From contig NZ_CALFLA010000006.1 of the NCBI RefSeq assembly GCF_937880195.1, positions 1 through 8,194 on the forward strand: 8,194 bases of DNA, written 5' to 3'. The notes beneath the pieces are model-generated. The model was not told where the DNA came from and searched no databases. It saw only the letters and a list, made by a program, of their open reading frames with translations. Below, piece after piece: positions 7,059 through 8,194 of this stretch (its first letter is position 1; each line of letters starts with the position of its first letter). A program made the translations under genes and the position numbers. This stretch comes from an uncultured Blautia sp. (GTDB taxonomy: Bacteria > Bacillota > Clostridia > Lachnospirales > Lachnospiraceae).

Positions 7059-8030
7059 TTACAGTTCAAAGGTCTTTCTCTTTTTTCTTCCAACTTTTCC
7101 CAGACGGTCCATCAAAATTCCCATCCATACAGAATCTTCCTGCTGCCTGGCTGTCTCTATCATTTTTCTGATGTCTTCTCCTTCTGGTTTTAAAATATCC
7201 AGAAGCATTCCAAGAAACCGGTATTCCTTCTGTTTTCCCAAAAGCCCTGCCGCAGAATCCATATGCTCTCTTAAATAATTCAAATAACGGTCTTTTGCTT
7301 TTTCTGCAAGTTCAAAAGGAGTAAAAATTCTTCCCAGAGCCAGTTTCAGAACTGTTTCTTCATCTTCCCAGGCAATAGCATAAGGAAAAATCTCGTCATA
7401 CTCTGTCGTATTCAGCCTTCGGTTCTGAAAGCAGTTTCGATATCGGATACCGCTGCCATGGACATGATTTTCCAGAATACGTGCCGGAGTATTTTCTACA
7501 CCTTCCTCGAAAAATTCCGGAAACCAGAAGCAGCCTTTTTCCTTATTTTTTTCTATTGTAACACAAAGAGTTTCTGGAAGCTCTGTAAGTATCTCCCTCA
7601 GACAGGATTTTCCGTCTTCCCCCAATTTGACCCGAAGCTCCTGTACCTGATGACATCCAGTCAGCGCTCCTGCTCCAAGATCCTTAAGTTTTCCTCCAAA
7701 ATCCAGTTTTTCCAGGTTTCTGCAATTATAAAAGGCATATCGCCCTACCTTTTTGATTCCTTTTGGAAGAACCAGCTCCTTCAGAGACGGTCCTGATATT
7801 TCAGGAAGCTTTTCCACATTAAACTCCCTGTTTCCGTCCTCCATCCACAGATTCCCCTTCTTTATCCGCTCCTCCAGATCTCTTTTATCCATATGATCAG
7901 AAAATACATAGGCGCCAAGCTCTGTTACCTCTTTTCCTCTCAGCATGTCTGGGATCTCCACAATATTATCATAACCCCAAACTCTGTTGATCCTGATCCC
8001 ATTTTTTGTTTCTTCATATAAATACTGCAT
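7059..8030 (-). CDS. cytosolic leucine-rich-repeat (BspA-like) protein, first gene of the AAA+/VWA operon
   Basis: A 323-aa protein without signal peptide, membrane segment or cell-wall anchor. Residues 1-45 resemble the lead-in of BspA/LRR_5 proteins (GYDNIVEIPD, then a Gly-Lys-x-Val turn and an Ala-x-x-Phe). About 80-132 holds roughly two repeats of the type L-x-L-P-x-G-hydrophobic-K-x-hydrophobic-G-x-x-A-F-x-x-C. The rest, about 145-323, is mostly helical and charged, matches no family I recognise, and ends in a basic RKKRK stretch near the terminus. Most BspA-like proteins are secreted; this one appears to stay in the cell. The ATG at 8030 has AGAAAGG seven bases upstream; a TTG at 8060 would add ten residues but has no binding site. 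Being first in an operon with a VWA protein and a MoxR ATPase, it may be their adaptor, regulator or client; this is inference. Confidence 0.8.
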   Translation of the reverse strand: MQYLYEETKNGIRINRVWGYDNIVEIPDMLRGKEVTELGAYVFSDHMDKRDLEERIKKGNLWMEDGNREFNVEKLPEISGPSLKELVLPKGIKKVGRYAFYNCRNLEKLDFGGKLKDLGAGALTGCHQVQELRVKLGEDGKSCLREILTELPETLCVTIEKNKEKGCFWFPEFFEEGVENTPARILENHVHGSGIRYRNCFQNRRLNTTEYDEIFPYAIAWEDEETVLKLALGRIFTPFELAEKAKDRYLNYLREHMDSAAGLLGKQKEYRFLGMLLDILKPEGEDIRKMIETARQQEDSVWMGILMDRLGKVGRKKRKTFEL

Positions 8031-8037
8031 TTTTATG

Positions 8038-8044
8038 CCTTTCT
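8038..8044 (-). promoter_or_regulatory. ribosome binding site setting the LRR gene start
   Basis: AGAAAGG on the minus strand, seven bases before the ATG at 8030. The upstream in-frame TTG at 8060 has no purine-rich site at a suitable distance. Confidence 0.6.
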
Positions 8045-8070
8045 CTGTTCCCTGCTTCAATCCGACTTTG

Positions 8071-8080
8071 TTTTATAAAA
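8071..8080. promoter_or_regulatory. 10-bp palindrome at the predicted start site of the LRR operon
   Basis: TTTTATAAAA is a perfect palindrome spanning the predicted transcription start (about 8077), a place where a repressor could act. It is AT-only and short, so it may be chance. Confidence 0.25.
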
Positions 8081-8083
8081 CTC

Positions 8084-8112
8084 ATCCTATCATCATGGGT
8101 CTTTTTCGTCAA
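8084..8112 (-). promoter_or_regulatory. extended -10 promoter of the LRR-VWA-AAA+ operon
   Basis: On the minus strand there is TTGACG (8112-8107), a 17-base spacer ending in TGA, and TAGGAT (8089-8084), so an extended -10 TGn is present. The start would be near 8077, with a leader of about 47 bases. This makes the LRR gene the first gene of the operon; I found no convincing internal promoter before the VWA gene. Confidence 0.7.
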
Positions 8113-8194
8113 GATTCCCCTCCAGAAAGCAGCGCATTTACCTGTGAACAGTTACGTTTTTCTCTTTTACATTCCAATTTTTCTATGATAAAAT
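8113..8194. other. edge region upstream of the LRR operon, no supported gene
   Basis: One minus-strand frame stays open from the window edge (8192) to a TGA at 8111-8109 that overlaps the -35 box. It could be the last 27 codons of an upstream gene, but an open frame this short is common by chance and the peptide matches nothing I recognise. CTGTGAACAG at 8141-8150 is a near-palindrome. Confidence 0.3.

Noticed and set aside
7021..7064. CTGTAAG/CTTACAG inverted repeat between the LRR and VWA genes as a terminator
   Set aside because: A seven-pair stem with a loop of about 30 bases and no U-tract is unlikely to terminate; the operon probably continues through it.

Overview
The window looks like chromosomal DNA of a low-to-mid GC Gram-positive bacterium, most likely a gut clostridium of the Lachnospiraceae (Blautia/Dorea-like). 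This is inferred from strong AGGAGG-type ribosome binding sites, sigma-A promoters with 17-nt spacers, and the style of the proteins. No sequence search was run. There are six complete protein genes plus the first codons of a seventh. I see no tRNA, rRNA, CRISPR array, insertion sequence or phage gene.

Left part (1-2817): two minus-strand housekeeping genes. moaC (molybdenum cofactor synthesis) overlaps the next gene by ATGA at the left edge; that gene may be moaA. Upstream of moaC lies metG (methionyl-tRNA synthetase with a C-terminal tRNA-binding domain). A hairpin after metG, probably its terminator, overlaps the -35 box of a near-consensus moaC promoter. The 263-bp gap between metG and the divergent nagA holds a proximal metG promoter, a second minus-strand promoter that interlocks with the nagA promoter, and a 14-bp imperfect hairpin of unknown identity.

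Middle (2818-4100): nagA (N-acetylglucosamine-6-phosphate deacetylase) is a single-gene plus-strand unit with a consensus promoter, a 12-bp palindrome in its leader and a strong intrinsic terminator. The terminator also appears to serve the convergent operon to its right.

Right part (4101-8194): a three-gene minus-strand operon with its own extended -10 promoter. Its order is a cytosolic leucine-rich-repeat protein, then a DUF2201-type protein with a metallopeptidase-like N-terminus and a von Willebrand A (VWA) C-terminus, then a MoxR/dynein-type AAA+ ATPase with a long C-terminal extension. AAA+/VWA pairs usually form ATP-driven remodelling or chaperone machines. Here the repeat protein is encoded first and may be the adaptor or client. 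The function is unknown, and this operon is the best candidate in the window for an undescribed system.
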